The notes beneath the pieces were generated by a model. That model saw nothing but the letters and a program-made list of their open reading frames with translations. It did not search any database and was not told the DNA's origin. Position numbers and translations under genes: made by a program. DNA of 64,000 nucleotides. Source: Catonia carolina. Taxonomy: Eukaryota; Arthropoda; Insecta; Hemiptera; Achilidae. Location: the NCBI GenBank assembly GCA_035578175.1, contig JAQMRL010000003.1:25572172-25636171 (forward strand). Direction: 5' to 3'. Of the stretch, positions 1 to 10,668 are shown one piece after another. How positions within the stretch are numbered: position 1 is the first letter of the stretch; every line of letters starts with the position of its first letter.

Positions 1-461
1 CTATAAGGAGGCCTTGTAGCGAAAAAATGATAATCGTTTTTGTTCCTCGCCTCCTGAAACCCCCAGGAAAAATAAAAAATCCGGGGTGCGACCACTATGG
101 GGCTCAAAAAACTAAAACTTATAAACTTAAAACTTAAAACTAATAAACTTAAAAAACTCCTTAAAGGCTAGAGATATCGAACTCGGACTTTTTTTAATCG
201 ATTTCTCGACCCAGAAAACATAGAGTCCGTAAGACTTCAATTAGCTTGAGTACTATAGCACAAGAGTATTACTTAAAGACATTTTACAATATTTTTCAAT
301 TTTGATGTCACTACGTAAAGGGTAATAACACACAATGTGAAAGTACCGTTATGCCTATTATTGTATGTATGACAATCCCTCATTGTCACCCCGCCTACAC
401 AATCGCATTGTTCCAGTCAGTCTTCGGACAACAGTCTTACTGTGCAGTTGCATTTTCGTTG
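1..461. other. AT-rich spacer, no gene seen
   Basis: No open reading frame with recognisable content and no clear repeat structure. This may be internal sequence of the Helitron-type element whose 3' end lies at 1606, but no 5' terminus was recognised. Confidence 0.4.
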
Positions 462-614
462 TTTGCTACTGCTATAGTTGTTACCGCAGCGTATCATTGA
501 AATAAACAGTTCTTTTAAGAACTAAACCTTTTATATAAGTGGCAACCTGTTTTGCATTGCTATATTTGTTACCATAGCGTATTATTCAAAATATAAACAG
601 TTCTTTTAAGAACT
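462..614. repeat. Two-copy tandem repeat of about 91 bp with a perfect 16-bp palindrome
   Basis: Two diverged copies follow each other. Both contain GTTACC.AGCGTAT and end in the palindrome AGTTCTTTTAAGAACT (508-523 and 599-614). The palindrome is identical in both copies while the bases around it differ. It lies upstream of the C48 pseudogene. Whether it is promoter, hairpin or simple duplication cannot be told. Confidence 0.6.
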
Positions 615-837
615 AAACTAATATTAATTTAAGTATAATATCAGAGTGTTTAGGCCTACTGATATTGTAAGGACCATTTTGTTTTGCAATACAAAGTGGA
701 TCTCAAGGTCCTGACTCGATAAACCAGGTCGTTTACCATTAGTTTAAACAGTCATCATCATAATATTATATCATCCGTATTTTTAAAACTTTATTATATA
801 TATTTTTTAGAACTGTCATTTACCGTTAGATTACAAA

Positions 838-1386
838 TGGCTGCTCATATATTACCTTTATCCGAATCTGCTGTTGACGAGCTCAAGAATAACGATTTAT
901 TTATCTAAAGATCACGTAAGCAAATTTAATGAAATTTTGTCAGCACACACGGAGTTGCAACCGCAAGAAGCTCTGTTAATGTGGAATCTCATCGAGGATA
1001 TAATTCCCATTCCCAGAAATTACAAACATATCCAGCTACTACCTTCCAAAGCCACAGAACATATTACGCACTGAATCTGTACCTATTATGACGGAAATAT
1101 TATTCATGTATATGACAGCTTAAACCCAAATAAAAATTTCAAAATGTCTGACCAACAACTCAGTTTTCTTTTCGCTTTATTTCCCCACAAACCTTCCATT
1201 GATTATGAAGATTGTCAACAGCAGCAAAATTGGACTGATTGTGGGATTTTTTCTATTGCATTTGCAGTTTCTATCGCGTTGGGCATGAACCCATCTGATC
1301 AAATTTTCAAAATATCGTCAATGCGAACTCACCTAAAGTTCATTTTTGGGATTGATTTACGTACTTCCTGCTTTTCGCACGGGTAG
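838..1386 (+). pseudogene. C48 (Ulp1/SENP-like) cysteine protease pseudogene, transposon type
   Basis: The reading frame 874-1386 carries the hallmarks of the C48 fold used by SUMO proteases and by many transposons. The His of the triad is at the end of the first open stretch (about 1069), then VYDSLN supplies the Asp, and CQQQQNWTDCGIFSIAF (about 1213-1265) supplies the oxyanion Gln and the nucleophile Cys. An in-frame TGA at 1072-1074 falls directly after the His, where this family normally has Trp. The ATG at 838 is in another frame, so a frameshift near 870 separates it from the rest. The reading is therefore broken at least twice. The nearby Helitron-type 3' end (1606) suggests cargo of a Helitron, which is inference. 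The N-terminal part of a normal C48 protein is missing or unrecognisable. Confidence 0.7.
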
Positions 1387-1577
1387 TTATATGTTCCATG
1401 TTCGAGGGTTAGCGATAAAAACAATTTAAACATTATAGCGCCTACATGACAAACTAAAAATATTGTTTATAGATAGTCCTTACATTAAATCCTTCCACTA
1501 ACCCTTAAAAATTTAAGAACCAACAAATTTTTGTATTTAATATACATTTAACATAATCTCAATATGTTTTTCCATAA

Positions 1578-1606
1578 CGTGCAACGAAGCGCACGGGTCC
1601 CGCTAG
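1578..1606 (+). mobile_element. Helitron-type 3' terminus (hairpin plus CTAG)
   Basis: The stem CGTGC (1578-1582) pairs with GCACG (1591-1595) around a short loop and is followed after 7 nt by CTAG (1603-1606) and then T. A GC-rich hairpin shortly before CTRR, inserted before T, is the standard Helitron 3' end. No TIRs or target duplication are expected for this class. The 5' end and a Rep/helicase ORF were not found, so this is a nonautonomous or truncated copy, possibly carrying the C48 pseudogene. Confidence 0.65.
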
Positions 1607-3131
1607 TTAATTTATATAGTTATACTGGTTGTGCAAAATGTCATGGGATACCTTAATAAATAATTACAACTAGAGATTAATACTTAAACTTTTAAAGTAT
1701 TTAAACTATATATGTAATTCATTAAGAAATCTTCCAGTTATGGGAAGTTGACTGTGGAGATACTACAGGTTTAAAAACTTTGACCTTTTAGGGCTTTGAC
1801 CTCAATATAATATAGGGCCTAATATTAGATTTTTTATGTTTGTGATTTGTTGCTAGTTATAGGATGCAATAATCTTAAATAATACATTTCAATCACTATC
1901 AATAGGGTTACCTACCTTAGTAAAAATATCAAAACCTATTATCATAATCATAGAACAGCTTTTCGTCATAAATTTGGAAAGAAAAACAGATGGAATTTTG
2001 AGAATCTATTATATATGGTCTATTTATCAAGCCAAGTCAATAGATCAAAACAAAAGCATCCGGTGTTCACGTGATAGGTGATCAGTTTGTGGCCGATGCA
2101 TCAGTACCATGAAATCAGTTCACAATTGCAACTGAACACGCATGTGTTGTACGTCGTTGTTTCGTAAAAGAGCGTAAAAATATTGTTATTTACTGTAGTT
2201 TTTAACTGTTTCTTTGCCTGCAGGATTATTTTTTCTATTTGCTTGTTACTTATCATTATTATAATCACGCGTTGTTCTGAAAACATCATGTCTAGTACGA
2301 AATCAGCAGAAGACGAACATGCAAATATTATTAGTCCACCCAAAAAAAGAAGCCTATTAAAATATCTATAGATATTGGCACTTGCTCAGCCTATTAAATG
2401 GCACAACTAGATCATCCCTGCTACAAGTATTGTAGTCATGATTATCTGAAATTACTTCATCTTTTTCTTCTTCTTCTTACTATCAAGGATTAGGCATAAG
2501 CATGTTTCGAACTCACAAACTATCCTGTACTTGTACACAAAACAAGATATTCCAACCTGAACATCTCAAATCCTGCCATCTTCTTCGAGATCTTCCAACC
2601 TCTCTTCTTCCAACTGGGAATAAATTCATAATTATTTTAATTCTTTTTGACGAAAGAATATTGCTAAATATGTATAACTGTTATAATACCATATTTTATA
2701 AAAATTGGCTTACAGTGCTCTTACTGGAGATGCGTTGTCTAGTATTCGCATTACTCTTTTTTGCAAGATTAATACCTGAGCACATTTGGTGAACTAGCCT
2801 ACAATTTAACTCCATATAATAAGTGGGCATGGAAGAAAGAAAAGTATGCCATCCTCAGCACATGAGGAGCCACATATGACTTCAATTTCCCAATCGAATA
2901 TATTATAACACAAGAAAGTTTACGAGTGATATTACGGATGTGTACTGCTCACCTTGATAACAGCTGGTTCATATACCAGTGCCTCTTGAATAACTTGTTC
3001 TGAGTGTAGGATGCAAAGCACACAGGAGAGAACACATCTCTGCCTCATGCCTCTTTTGATCTCAATGTTACAGCCAATAAATGTTACAGGTACATGTAAA
3101 TATATTTTTTTGTCTATATTTGTGTTTTCAG
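1607..3131. other. AT-rich DNA; right end is intron of the serine protease gene
   Basis: No gene is supported. Short ORFs (2183-2371, 2502-2792) have no family resemblance and are AT-rich. The right end shows a pyrimidine-rich acceptor with AG at 3130-3131 before the protease exon. An earlier protease exon was searched for by eye and not found. Confidence 0.5.
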
Positions 3132-3442
3132 CAACAAAAAAAACCCCAAAAATCCTTCAGTTTCTCTACGAGAGGGGAGTTTCTTCAGATGAATGTGCAA
3201 GAACATGGTCCTCAGTCACCAACAGGCATATATGTACTACAAGCCCTCGTGGTAAAGACTCTTGTAATGGCGATTCGGGGGGGCCTTTACATTTAATATC
3301 AGATATGAGTGGAAAACCTCGGAACTATCTAGTTGGGCTCGTATCATATGGTCAAACGATATGTGGTAACAGTACTCTTCCTGGTGTTTTTACCAGAGTT
3401 AAATGTTACTTAACTTGGGTATTGAATAAAATTCGCCCTTGA
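3132..3442 (+). CDS. Chymotrypsin-like (S1A) serine protease, last exon
   Basis: This is the C-terminal exon of a secreted trypsin/chymotrypsin-fold endopeptidase. The frame opens after a TGTGTTTTCAG acceptor with two bases completing a codon (phase 1). It carries the Cys of the pre-Ser region (SSDECAR), HICTT, then [12 protein letters not shown] with the catalytic Ser, LVGLVSYG, and the closing PGVFTRV..YLTWV segment before a TGA. The His and Asp exons lie outside the window or were lost. Residue 189 of chymotrypsin numbering (6 before the catalytic Ser) appears to be Asp (GKDSC), which would give trypsin-like specificity. The length of about 103 residues fits the last exon of CLIP-type or digestive proteases. 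The orientation matches the second protease gene at the right edge, so a cluster is likely. Confidence 0.88.
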
Positions 3443-3475
3443 TAATTTTATTTTTTCATGGTTGTAGCAGAACAA

Positions 3476-3481
3476 AATAAA
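3476..3481 (+). terminator. Poly(A) signal AATAAA of the serine protease gene
   Basis: AATAAA lies 34 bp after the TGA of the protease exon and is followed by AT-rich sequence. It is a plausible 3' end for that mRNA. Confidence 0.5.
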
Positions 3482-3947
3482 TGACATTTTAATATTAATT
3501 TTAAGATTAATTCATTCATTAATACATGACATGACATGATTAATTCATTTTTTTCATTGATTGTTACTACGATGAGAAGAGCTATACTAACTTTTTAATT
3601 TAATATTATTAAATAAGACACAAATCAAAGTTATCTCCTCTGAAAGTAATGAATTTCATCCTTTTACAGCCAGACCCTGTGGTGAATGAAGTGAAAGTGT
3701 CATTTGCAGAGTGGAAAATATGTGCTTTTCAGAAGGCTTGGCATGCTGATAAGCATACTTTTCCACTCATTGAGGAAGGCATTGTAAACCACTTCACTCC
3801 TCGTTTTACGTAGTAAAACCTCTACAGGTTCAAATCAGCCTTCTGGCTGATGACCTAAACAATAATTATTAAATATTAAATTAAATTAATTTCAATAAAA
3901 TTTACTTCACATATTGTTCTCAGCATGAGGAGTTTTTAATTATTATG
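3482..3947. other. AT-rich spacer, possible old repeat
   Basis: There is no coding content. The stretch at about 3668-3865 has a less AT-biased block (TGGTGAATGAAGTGAAAGTG ... CTTCTGGCTGATGACC) that looks like an old interspersed repeat. It could not be classified. Confidence 0.3.
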
Positions 3948-3949
3948 TA

Positions 3950-4730
3950 CAGAATGATTTTTTAGTCCTGTTACCCAATTGTTAATGTCTGGTAATATTT
4001 TTCTAAAAAAAATAAATTTTGTTTTGTGACACTAAGTTGGTAGCCCTACTCAACCAGTATGGATATGGCAGTGTGAGTTTATTCTCCTTGAGCTGTGTAA
4101 AATTTTGTGCCGTTTCCGGTCGTGCTACGAACAGAATGTCTTTTATCCTAAAACAATCTCTTGTTTAAATCTGGAGGCTGAAGCTCTAGAACTAATCGTA
4201 TGTGATACGGATACAATTTCAATTTTTTAGCAGCTTTCTGAGCACTCGAACATGACAAATCAACATGCGAGTAAAGTTTTTGTAAACTTTTCCATGGAGA
4301 ATTGAGCAATCTTGTTTTCACATTCTCTTAACGTCATCTGTCAAGAGAGTTGGTCGACCACTACGTTTTCTGCTGCAAACAATACCTGCCTCTAAAAATC
4401 AGTTAGTTAGCCTAGAAATTGACTAGAATAGAGTGGAGGAACACCAAAAAATTTAATTTGAAATAATTCTTTTACACTCGCATACGATTTTGTAGCAAAA
4501 TATTGTTCAAGAATGAAAACCCGTTGTTCTAGGGTAAAAGACAATCTGTTCGTAACACAACTGGAAACAGCACAAAATTTTACGCAACTCAAGGAGAATC
4601 AACTCAAACTGTCGTATCTATACCGGTTGAGTAGGGCTACCAACTTTGTGTCACAAAACAAAATATCCCTTTCTTAGAAAAAAATTACCAGACATTAACA
4701 ATTGGGTAACAGGACTAAAAAATCACCCGG
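3950..4730 (-). mobile_element. Mariner-like (Tc1/mariner superfamily) element with long inverted ends, decayed
   Basis: Left end CAGAATGATTTTTTAGTCC and right end (reverse complement) CCGGGTGATTTTTTAGTCC are related terminal repeats. Each is bordered by TA (3948-3949 and 4731-4732), the target site of this superfamily. The inverted similarity continues inward for well over 100 bp, including GACACTAAGTTGGTAGCC and the block around CTCCTTGAG. Minus-strand remnants of a transposase remain inside. The 781-bp length is too short for an autonomous copy. The long inverted arms may have arisen by duplication of the 5' end. Confidence 0.8.
4141..4592 (-). pseudogene. Transposase N-terminal remnant (DUF4817-type helix-turn-helix)
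   Basis: Minus strand 4592-4440 reads SFTLEQRVFILEQYFATKSY, the first helix-turn-helix seen in mariner-like insect transposases (DUF4817 type). Further on (about 4390-4141, minus) broken frames read SPWKSLQKL, KLKLYPYHIRLVLELQPPD and NKR, which match the second helix-turn-helix and linker of the same family. Several stops and frame changes separate the pieces. The catalytic DDD/E domain is absent, so the copy cannot make transposase. Confidence 0.65.
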
Positions 4731-5054
4731 TATAAAACAAAATTTTTGACTAATACAAAATGTACCATACAGTAGCATAAACTTTTTAGACAATGCTAAT
4801 GCTGGATTTATTGATTTATTACTCAAAGTTTCACAAATTAAAAAAAAATTATTTAGGACTGAAAATTTCAGGAAAATAGAGGAAATGAGAAACAGACGAA
4901 TTAGAGAAATAGGTTTTTTAAATACTAAAAAATCTGGTGTGAAACACTCACACAACTTTCTCTTGCCAATGCAAATAATTAACAATAAACCTAAAATTAG
5001 TAATAAAACATTAGAAATAAACAAAAAACTAACCTCAAAAACATAACCTTATTT

Positions 5055-5698
5055 TAATCATGAGGGAAAGATGCAAAATGATAATCAACCTCAGTTTGGC
5101 TTAAAAATACGGAAAATCACTCTTTCAGACTAAACTAGACTCTGTAGAGAAAAATGCTTTAAATAAAAGTTGTAGATCTTTCTATTTCCTATAAAGTTAA
5201 TTATAAACACTTTTGTCGTAAATTGCATTTTAAGGCCCAAATCTTAAAAAAAATAGATTTTTCACACGTTTTCGTGAGAAAATCGCTAATTACTGCTAAA
5301 CTAAGCGTTACACAAAAAAAATTTTGAATTTAAACTTGTAGAATGTTAAATTCTCTACAATTTTTATTGTATAAAATTTTGCGCTAAATTGCGTAATAAA
5401 GCCGTAATCTTAAAAAAACTATGTTTTTACGTGAAAACAGCCTCACCAAGATCTTCAGCAAACATGACGCCTACGCTATTTTGTAGAGAATAAAATTGAG
5501 TAAACCAGGCGATTTTTAAAAAAAATCGTAGGACCAATTTTTGAGAAAATGGCAAAAAAGTGAAAAATTATACGAATAAACTACTACTTCCGGTTGACCG
5601 ATTTTGATGAAAATGTTCGTGTCGGGTCCGGTAGTGGTATGTAACTTAAGTTTCAAGTTTAAAGTTCGTACAATGTTCCGCTCTTGAGATATTCTGTT

Positions 5699-5785
<87 letters not shown>

Positions 5786-5852
5786 ACGTACACACTCACA
5801 CACGCTCGCGCACACGTACACGCGCACGCACACACACGCACACACGCACACA

Positions 5853-5915
<63 letters not shown>

Positions 5916-6060
5916 CAATCGCTAAAAACATGTTTTTTGGGTTCAGGGGGTCTGAAAACGTGTAGATCCGGTAAAAACTCGATTGCGAAAAATTGACATG
6001 AAAACAATACTTTCCTTCCTATGTATTCATATAGGCAAGAGAAAGTAATAAGACAGTTAG
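5055..6060. repeat. Unclassified dispersed repeat, copy A, with internal about 160-bp duplications
   Basis: The blocks AATCATGAG..AAGATG, AACCTCAGT, TAAACTA.GCTCT and AAGTTGTAG recur here, at 6880-7080, 9770-10640 and 61720-62230. Within this copy the segments around 5115-5245 and 5275-5430 resemble each other (AATCGCTAATTACTGCTAAACTAAGC ... AAATTGCGTAATAAAGCC type), so the family contains tandem subunits. It ends with the (CA)n tract and ACTTTCCTTCCTATGTATTC (6010-6029), also found near 62240. No coding capacity and no termini were recognised. Confidence 0.6.
5701..5912. repeat. (CA)n microsatellite, about 212 bp, interrupted by CG steps
   Basis: An almost pure ACAC run with CGCACG-type interruptions at 5766-5845. 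Translated frames here give only His-Thr or Cys-Val runs and are not genes. The tract sits inside copy A of the dispersed repeat. Confidence 0.97.
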
Positions 6061-6173
6061 AGTTCAAGACTGAACTGTAAAAATACATGGAATTTGTACT
6101 AATTCCTAACATCGACTTGATAACCATAATTTTTTAATGTAAATTGTGTCAAAATTCTACATAACTCTATAAT

Positions 6174-7089
6174 ACATTTAACATATATGATTATAAATGA
6201 AAGTATTGTATACATTTTTTTATTACAAACAAAAAATATTTTTGTAAAATTACTATCTTAAAATAGTATACACAATATACAATAGTATATAAAATAGTAT
6301 TATTTTGCAAATAATTTTTGTCTCCTTCAGAGTGAGCTAAAATAGAAAAAACTGAACGAGGATATTAATAAAAAATTGCATACAGAAATATAAAGGGATA
6401 AGACAAGTGTAGTAGCTAAATACTTTTATTTTTTCTCAACGAGGGAGTCTCCCTTGAAAAATTCAAAAAATATTATTTCTTTTGAGTAAATTTGGTTTTT
6501 TGGCTGAATATATAGTCCAAATTGTTCTGAATAAAATGGTATTTTGTTCCTACAGCATATGGAAATATTAAAAAAAAAATGCTGTGAAACACTCACACAA
6601 ATTTTTTTACCATTGTAAATAATACACAATACGAGTATAATATAAAATCAGCCGTCGCGGGACTGACTGACCAAAGTGACTACTTATTTAATTAATTAAG
6701 TAAACAAATTAAATAAAAAAGGTTTTTGTAAATTAATAATGGTAATTGTCAATTGCTAAGCGTAACAAGACGGCAAACAAAAGATTTTTCCCGTGCAAAT
6801 AACACAGTCCAGGTGGGCCAATTAGTCATTGCAAAACTATGTTTAATCACGAGTAAACAATCTAAAATGAATAATAAAGCTTAATTTTAATCATGAGTGA
6901 ATGTTGAAAAATGAAAATCAACCTCAGTAGGACTTAAAAATACAAAAACAAATAATTAATTGACACTAAACTAAGCTCTGCAGAAAAAAATGGTTTAAAC
7001 AGAAGTTATAGGTTTTTAATTTTGTACAATTTTAATTGATATTTTTTGTCATAAAATGCCTACTCACACATGCCTACAGGATTATAATA
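6174..7089. repeat. Dispersed repeat region, copy B left part (ends at the Tigger insertion)
   Basis: It contains the block ACATTTAACATATATGATTA (6174 on), which recurs right of the Tigger element at 9662. It also has TTAATCATGAGTGAATG (6891-6907) and ACACTAAACTAAGCTCTG (6962-6979), shared with the other copies. There is no coding content. The Tigger element interrupts the repeat at TA 7088-7089. Confidence 0.55.
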
Positions 7090-9660
7090 CAGTCAAACTC
7101 GGTTAAAACGAATTCCACGGGAGCAAGTAAATTCGTTCGTTAAATCCGTTATTCGCAATAACCGTGACGTGAAATATAAGGGGTGCTTACATATTACGTA
7201 CAAGAAAACAATGGAATTTTTAGATACTAAACATTAAACGCTATATTAATAGAGACCTAATATTTGAACAAAGAAATATGTATATTTATCTAAAATTAAT
7301 TTTTTTACAAATAAAATATATATTTTTTATTTAAAAATAAATAAAAAATTGCAAAAACTTACATAAGTAGTATGTATGATGGAGTAAAACTCAAGTTATG
7401 GCATAAAAAAATTGTCTATTGTTGTTTGAGTTGTTTTCTTTGAGTACTTCAATTGTCTAAAACTGTTCCTCAAAACACTCAGTTGCTGGAACGTTTCTTC
7501 TGTAGAGTTACCTCTAGATTCCAGAAATCCAGAAAGAAGTTCCAAAGCATCTTCTGTATCTTTCCACGAAGTGGTTTTAATGATAGGTGGGTTGTCATCG
7601 GATTCGGAGTCACTGCTTTCTTGAACGATAGTGGAAACATTACTTAAGATTTCATCATCGGTCGGAATCCCTGAAGTCACTACTTCAGTATCTATATCCA
7701 CAAAATCGTCTACTATTACATCCAAAAATCGGCAATCGCTCTTGACATTTCTTGACTTAAGCCATTGTGATAAAAGTAAGTAGTCCTCAGGATCTTCACT
7801 GTCATTTGGAAATGTTGCAAGTCCTGGTTTTTTAAAGCAGTTGCGTATCGTGTTTTCTGTCACATTTTCCCATGCATCGCTGAAAAGACGAATTGCTTCG
7901 AGCACGGAAACTTTGGCATCATAAACAGTTTTATCGGAACTGTTAATTTTTTCAATTAAATTTAAGACCAACAGTCGGCGATAGTTACATTTGAAACTTC
8001 TAATTACCCCTTGATCCATTGGCTGTAACACAGACGTACAATTTGCAGGCAAGAAAACCATTTTTATGTTTGTTAAATTGTGCAATGTAGGGTGAGCCGG
8101 ACAGTTATCAATCAAAAGCAAAATATTTTTTCTCTCTTTTCTCAGTGATTCATCCCACTGCCTGATTTCTTTTTCAAAAATACTAGCCGTCATCCACGCC
8201 TTTTTATTAGCAACGTAATTAACGGGAAGACATTTCACATTTCTAAAACACCTTGGCTTTTTCGACTTTCCTATTACCAGGAGCTTTCTCTTATCGGTGC
8301 CGGTCATATTAGCGCATACTAAAACTGTAAGTCTGTTTTTAACAAACTTACCACCCACAAATTTTTCACCTTTAAACTTTAACGTTTTATCAGGCGTTAT
8401 GTTGTAAAAGACACCTGTTTCATCCGCATTATATATGTTGCTATCACTATAATCCCGCCTTATATCCGGCCACACAGTTTTTAACCAATCGTTGACTACA
8501 GTTTGATCAACCGCAGATGCTTCACCACTTATTTTTCCGTACACGATATTGTTCCTGTTTTTAAAGCGATCCAACCATCCATTGTTGCACACAAAGTCCT
8601 TGTACCCTAACTGTATGGCAAACTTTTCAGCTTGAACCTTTAATAGTGTTCCACTAATTGGTAAACCACGGGACGATTGCATTTTAAACCAAGAAAGAAG
8701 AGCTGTGTCAATGTCACTTTTTTCACATTTTTTAATTTTTTTACAATTTGTCTGATTATTTGCGAAGGCTAACAGTATAGTGTCCCGATTTTTCCAAATT
8801 GTAGATGTCGTGGATGCTGATAATCCGTATTTTTTTGACACAGATAAATTAGACGATCCATTTTGTAATTCGCGGATCACTTGCACTTTTTCAGAAACTG
8901 AAAAATTTTTACGCTTTGACATTTTAAAAACTGAAGTCACAGTACAGCGCTGCAATAATACACCATTTTAACTGAACGATACTACGACACACTACAATGC
9001 AATACAGTACAGTGTGCGTATACTGTAGTAAACTCGAGTTTTAAGAAACAAACTGTAGTACGGTACATACAGTATGTATTGAACTAGAGCCGATCAGTGT
9101 AAAACTGATTGTTGAGAGTCGGTCAGGTGACACATGTGGGCCTATGCCTATTCATAGCCTATAATGGCTACCTATAAGTGGAGGAACAAAAGGAAAGAAC
9201 TGAACATACTGTACTAGTGCGATTCTAAGAAGTGAAAGAAAATATTTTTGTGGTCAATAAATTTAGGCGTACAAGTCACAAGGGTCGCTGACCGCCATCC
9301 AATTACAGTAAAATTGTGTATGTACATACTGTAGTACTGAACTTAGTACAAAGTGAACAATGGGAAAACCAGGTAGGTACACCCTATTCATACTGCGTAC
9401 AGTGGTGTCTGTTCTAAGAAAACGGTGAAAGTGTTTGTGTTGTCAATATCGTGGACTACCTGTTACAAAAATCATACGTATCTGATTCCGATATTTCCTA
9501 TTTCTATCACACTGTTAGGTTCGTTATATCCGTTATACGCATTCGTATTAAACGTGAAAACCAATCATAAGAATTAAGTAAAATCAAATCAAACTATCTG
9601 ATTTGTTCATTTTAACCGTGAATTCGTTGTAACCGTGATCGTTTTAACCAAGTTTGACTG
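7090..9660 (-). mobile_element. Tigger (pogo group, Tc1/mariner superfamily) DNA transposon, complete
   Basis: Terminal inverted repeats of at least 22 bp, CAGTCAAACTYGGTTAAAACGA, are flanked by TA at 7088-7089 and 9661-9662. The 2571-bp element encodes one uninterrupted transposase on the minus strand. The inner flanks also share CGTTATATCCGTTATACGCA-type blocks. A related sequence at 6173-6174 shows the target without insertion, which confirms the TA duplication. Intact ORF and TIRs suggest a young, possibly active copy. Confidence 0.92.
7396..8955 (-). CDS. Tigger transposase
   Basis: A 519-residue DDD transposase that binds the TIRs and cuts and pastes the element into TA sites. Domain order: CENP-B-type N-terminal helix-turn-helix (KRKNFSVSEKVQVIRELQNG, about residues 14-65), a second CENP-B/Tc5-type DNA-binding domain (about 75-140, ending GWLDRFKNRN), then a DDE_1 core. 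Catalytic acidic residues are visible in YNADETGVFY, LLLIDNCPAHP and LQPMDQGVIRSF (D, D, D as in Tigger). The C-terminal tail after about 415 is acidic and low complexity. The Met at residue 12 (MSKRK) is the more likely start by family habit. There are no stops or frameshifts. It lies centrally between the TIRs. Confidence 0.93.
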   Translation of the reverse strand: MQRCTVTSVFKMSKRKNFSVSEKVQVIRELQNGSSNLSVSKKYGLSASTTSTIWKNRDTILLAFANNQTNCKKIKKCEKSDIDTALLSWFKMQSSRGLPISGTLLKVQAEKFAIQLGYKDFVCNNGWLDRFKNRNNIVYGKISGEASAVDQTVVNDWLKTVWPDIRRDYSDSNIYNADETGVFYNITPDKTLKFKGEKFVGGKFVKNRLTVLVCANMTGTDKRKLLVIGKSKKPRCFRNVKCLPVNYVANKKAWMTASIFEKEIRQWDESLRKERKNILLLIDNCPAHPTLHNLTNIKMVFLPANCTSVLQPMDQGVIRSFKCNYRRLLVLNLIEKINSSDKTVYDAKVSVLEAIRLFSDAWENVTENTIRNCFKKPGLATFPNDSEDPEDYLLLSQWLKSRNVKSDCRFLDVIVDDFVDIDTEVVTSGIPTDDEILSNVSTIVQESSDSESDDNPPIIKTTSWKDTEDALELLSGFLESRGNSTEETFQQLSVLRNSFRQLKYSKKTTQTTIDNFFMP

Positions 9661-10640
9661 TACATTTAACATATATGATTATAAATGAAAGAATCGTATA
9701 AATTTTTTGATTACGGACAAAAAATATTTTTGTAAAATTACTATCTTACAATAGGTTTACTCTTTCAGAATCAAATGCCTACACACAATCTTAAAAAATT
9801 CCATTTTTTACCGACTTTGATGATCAAAATACAAAAAAAGAGAGAAAATCACTAATTCATGCTAAACTAAGCTCTATAAAAAGAAATGCTCGAAACAAAG
9901 TTGTAGGTTGAAAAAAATCAGTGCTGTCAAAAAAAACACAATATTGGAAATAAAAGAAGTTGCAGGTTTTGTAATCGTACAATGGTAATTATTTATATAA
10001 TTTTGCCCTAAAGTGCATATTAAAGCTGCAATCCTAATAAAACCATTTTTTATGAGAGCACAGCCCCAAGAATTTCAGCAGACATGGTGTTAAACCTATC
10101 TGTAGAGAATAAAAAATGTAGTAATTGAGGTGATTTAAAAAAAAACTATAGGAGCAATTTTTGAGAAAATTGCAAAAAAATAAAAAATCGCAGTAATAAA
10201 CTTCTACTCTTATTTTCATTCAAAAATAAATCCTTATAATGCATTCTGCGGCTTAAAATTAATTCTATTTCATATAATAAAATATTTAAATTAACGAATC
10301 AAATTTAAGAATGATGAAGTGATATTGACTGCTACTGCTCTCTGTAATAAAAATATGAGAAGGGATAGATTAGAAGAACTCATTTTTAAATCAGTTTTAT
10401 ATAGGTGACTGAAGATGTAACATCTTTTATAGATTTAAAAAAATTTAGTTTCAAATGATATTATGTACTCTGATGGTGATGGATCCACCAAAACACGTGT
10501 AACTAACAAAATAGCAAAAATCAAGGCAAGATTAAAAAGGTAAGTGAAATTTATTGTATACATTTATTATAGCTATGAAATAAAATTAGTTTTATTTTAA
10601 TGACAATGTTCATGTCAGGTCCCTCCAATGTAAACAAGAA
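9661..10640. repeat. Dispersed repeat, copy B right part
   Basis: Resumes with TACATTTAACATATATGATT right after the Tigger element. It includes the shared blocks ATGCTAAACTAAGCTCTATA (9858-9877), AAGAATTTCAGCAGACATGG (10068-10087) and ATGTTCATGTCAGGTCC (10606-10622), which mirror 5450-5630 in copy A. Only AT-rich shadow ORFs occur. Confidence 0.55.
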
Positions 10641-10668
10641 AGTCATCTATTGATATTTGGTGGTTTTA

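Noticed and set aside
2183..2371. Small ORF ending SPPKKRSLLKYL
   Set aside because: It looks vaguely like the start of a hAT-type gene, but nothing downstream supports it.
5516..6127. Long minus and plus ORFs of Cys-Val or His-Thr repeats
   Set aside because: They are translations of the (CA)n microsatellite.
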